NCBI GenBank assembly: GCA_022495005.1
Contig: JAGYXB010000825.1
Coordinates: 3,286,001 to 3,350,000, forward strand
DNA from: Rhyacophila brunnea
Taxonomy: Eukaryota; Arthropoda; Insecta; Trichoptera; Rhyacophilidae
DNA: 64,000 nt
Reading direction: 5' to 3'
The position numbers and the translations under genes were made by a program. Below the pieces are notes generated by a model that was given only the letters and a program-made list of their open reading frames with translations, did no database searches and was not told the DNA's origin. Below, piece after piece: positions 63,703 through 64,000 of this stretch (position 1 is the first letter of the stretch; every line of letters begins with the position of its first letter).

Positions 63703-63719
63703 TATATATATATATATAT

Positions 63720-64000
63720 TATAGATTATCAAAACTTGAAATGATGAAAACCTATTTTTGCTGATAACAAGTATACTGAAATCGATCATTGCCAACGAAT
63801 TTGTATTTTAACGAATGGGACTGGAGCAAGGCCAACTATATTCAGGCCACTATATTGCATTTGAAGCATGATCAATAAATATTACTACCGTCTAAATTTA
63901 CAGTTTCGTGTCACATCCTGACTATAGTGGGTCTTGGATCTGGATGTAGTTTTAAAATGTCATGTATTTTAGATAAGGAACTAAAAGATTTTGTGATACA
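63720..64000. other. Non-coding stretch to window end
   Basis: Nothing recognised. Confidence 0.35.

Noticed and set aside
1..64000. CRISPR arrays, bacterial operons or prophage
   Set aside because: No regularly spaced repeats with unique spacers, no ribosome-binding-site-led genes; eukaryotic repeats throughout.

Overview
The window looks like a gene-poor stretch (intergenic DNA or the inside of a very large intron) of an insect nuclear genome, most probably a moth or butterfly. The grounds are strong A+T richness, the very frequent TACCTA/TAGGTA words seen in lepidopteran non-coding DNA, short TTAGG tracts (the insect telomere unit), CR1/jockey-type and RTE-type LINE remnants, a mariner element and tRNA-derived SINEs. 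I found no host protein-coding gene, rRNA gene, functional tRNA gene or CRISPR array. Most open frames of 60 to 155 codons look like chance in A+T-rich DNA or are pieces of mobile elements.

Layout. 1-10 kb: RTE-type LINE tails facing both ways, tRNA-like repeats, a foldback element (5360-5634), and a compact retroelement (7793-8840) with one intact ORF1-like gene of 268 codons joined directly to a LINE-type 3' tail. 10-20 kb: a decayed LINE (10235-10890), a nearly complete mariner with TA target duplication (13655-14947) whose transposase has two frameshifts, and a 5'-truncated LINE (18118-18630). 20-30 kb: a 561-bp hAT-type element with an 8-bp duplication nested in a mariner-type element (20963-21728), an isolated tRNA-Lys primer-binding-site sequence (24723-24740), a 5'-truncated RTE copy with an 11-bp duplication (26434-27053), two inverted-repeat elements, and a tRNA-derived SINE with a perfect 15-bp duplication. 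30-45 kb: more LINE copies, adjacent GC-rich inverted-repeat elements (35.9-36.6 kb), a 535-bp element with about 81-bp inverted repeats and TA duplication (40173-40707), and a LINE 3' end whose tail is shared with the SINE (44190-44572). 45-64 kb: a long palindrome (45089-45524), repeat families with tRNA-like promoters, two more SINEs, an 8-bp-duplication foldback element that received one SINE (61904-62349), and a LINE interrupted by an unclassified 271-bp insertion with a 15-bp duplication (62406-63165).

The features do not act together as a pathway. The coherent biology is the parasite-of-parasite network: SINEs that carry a LINE tail, an ORF1-only retroelement that carries a LINE tail, and insertions nested in insertions that give a relative order of events. 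All assignments come from reading the sequence by eye; repeat-family names are descriptive and outer boundaries without target duplications are accurate only to tens of bases.
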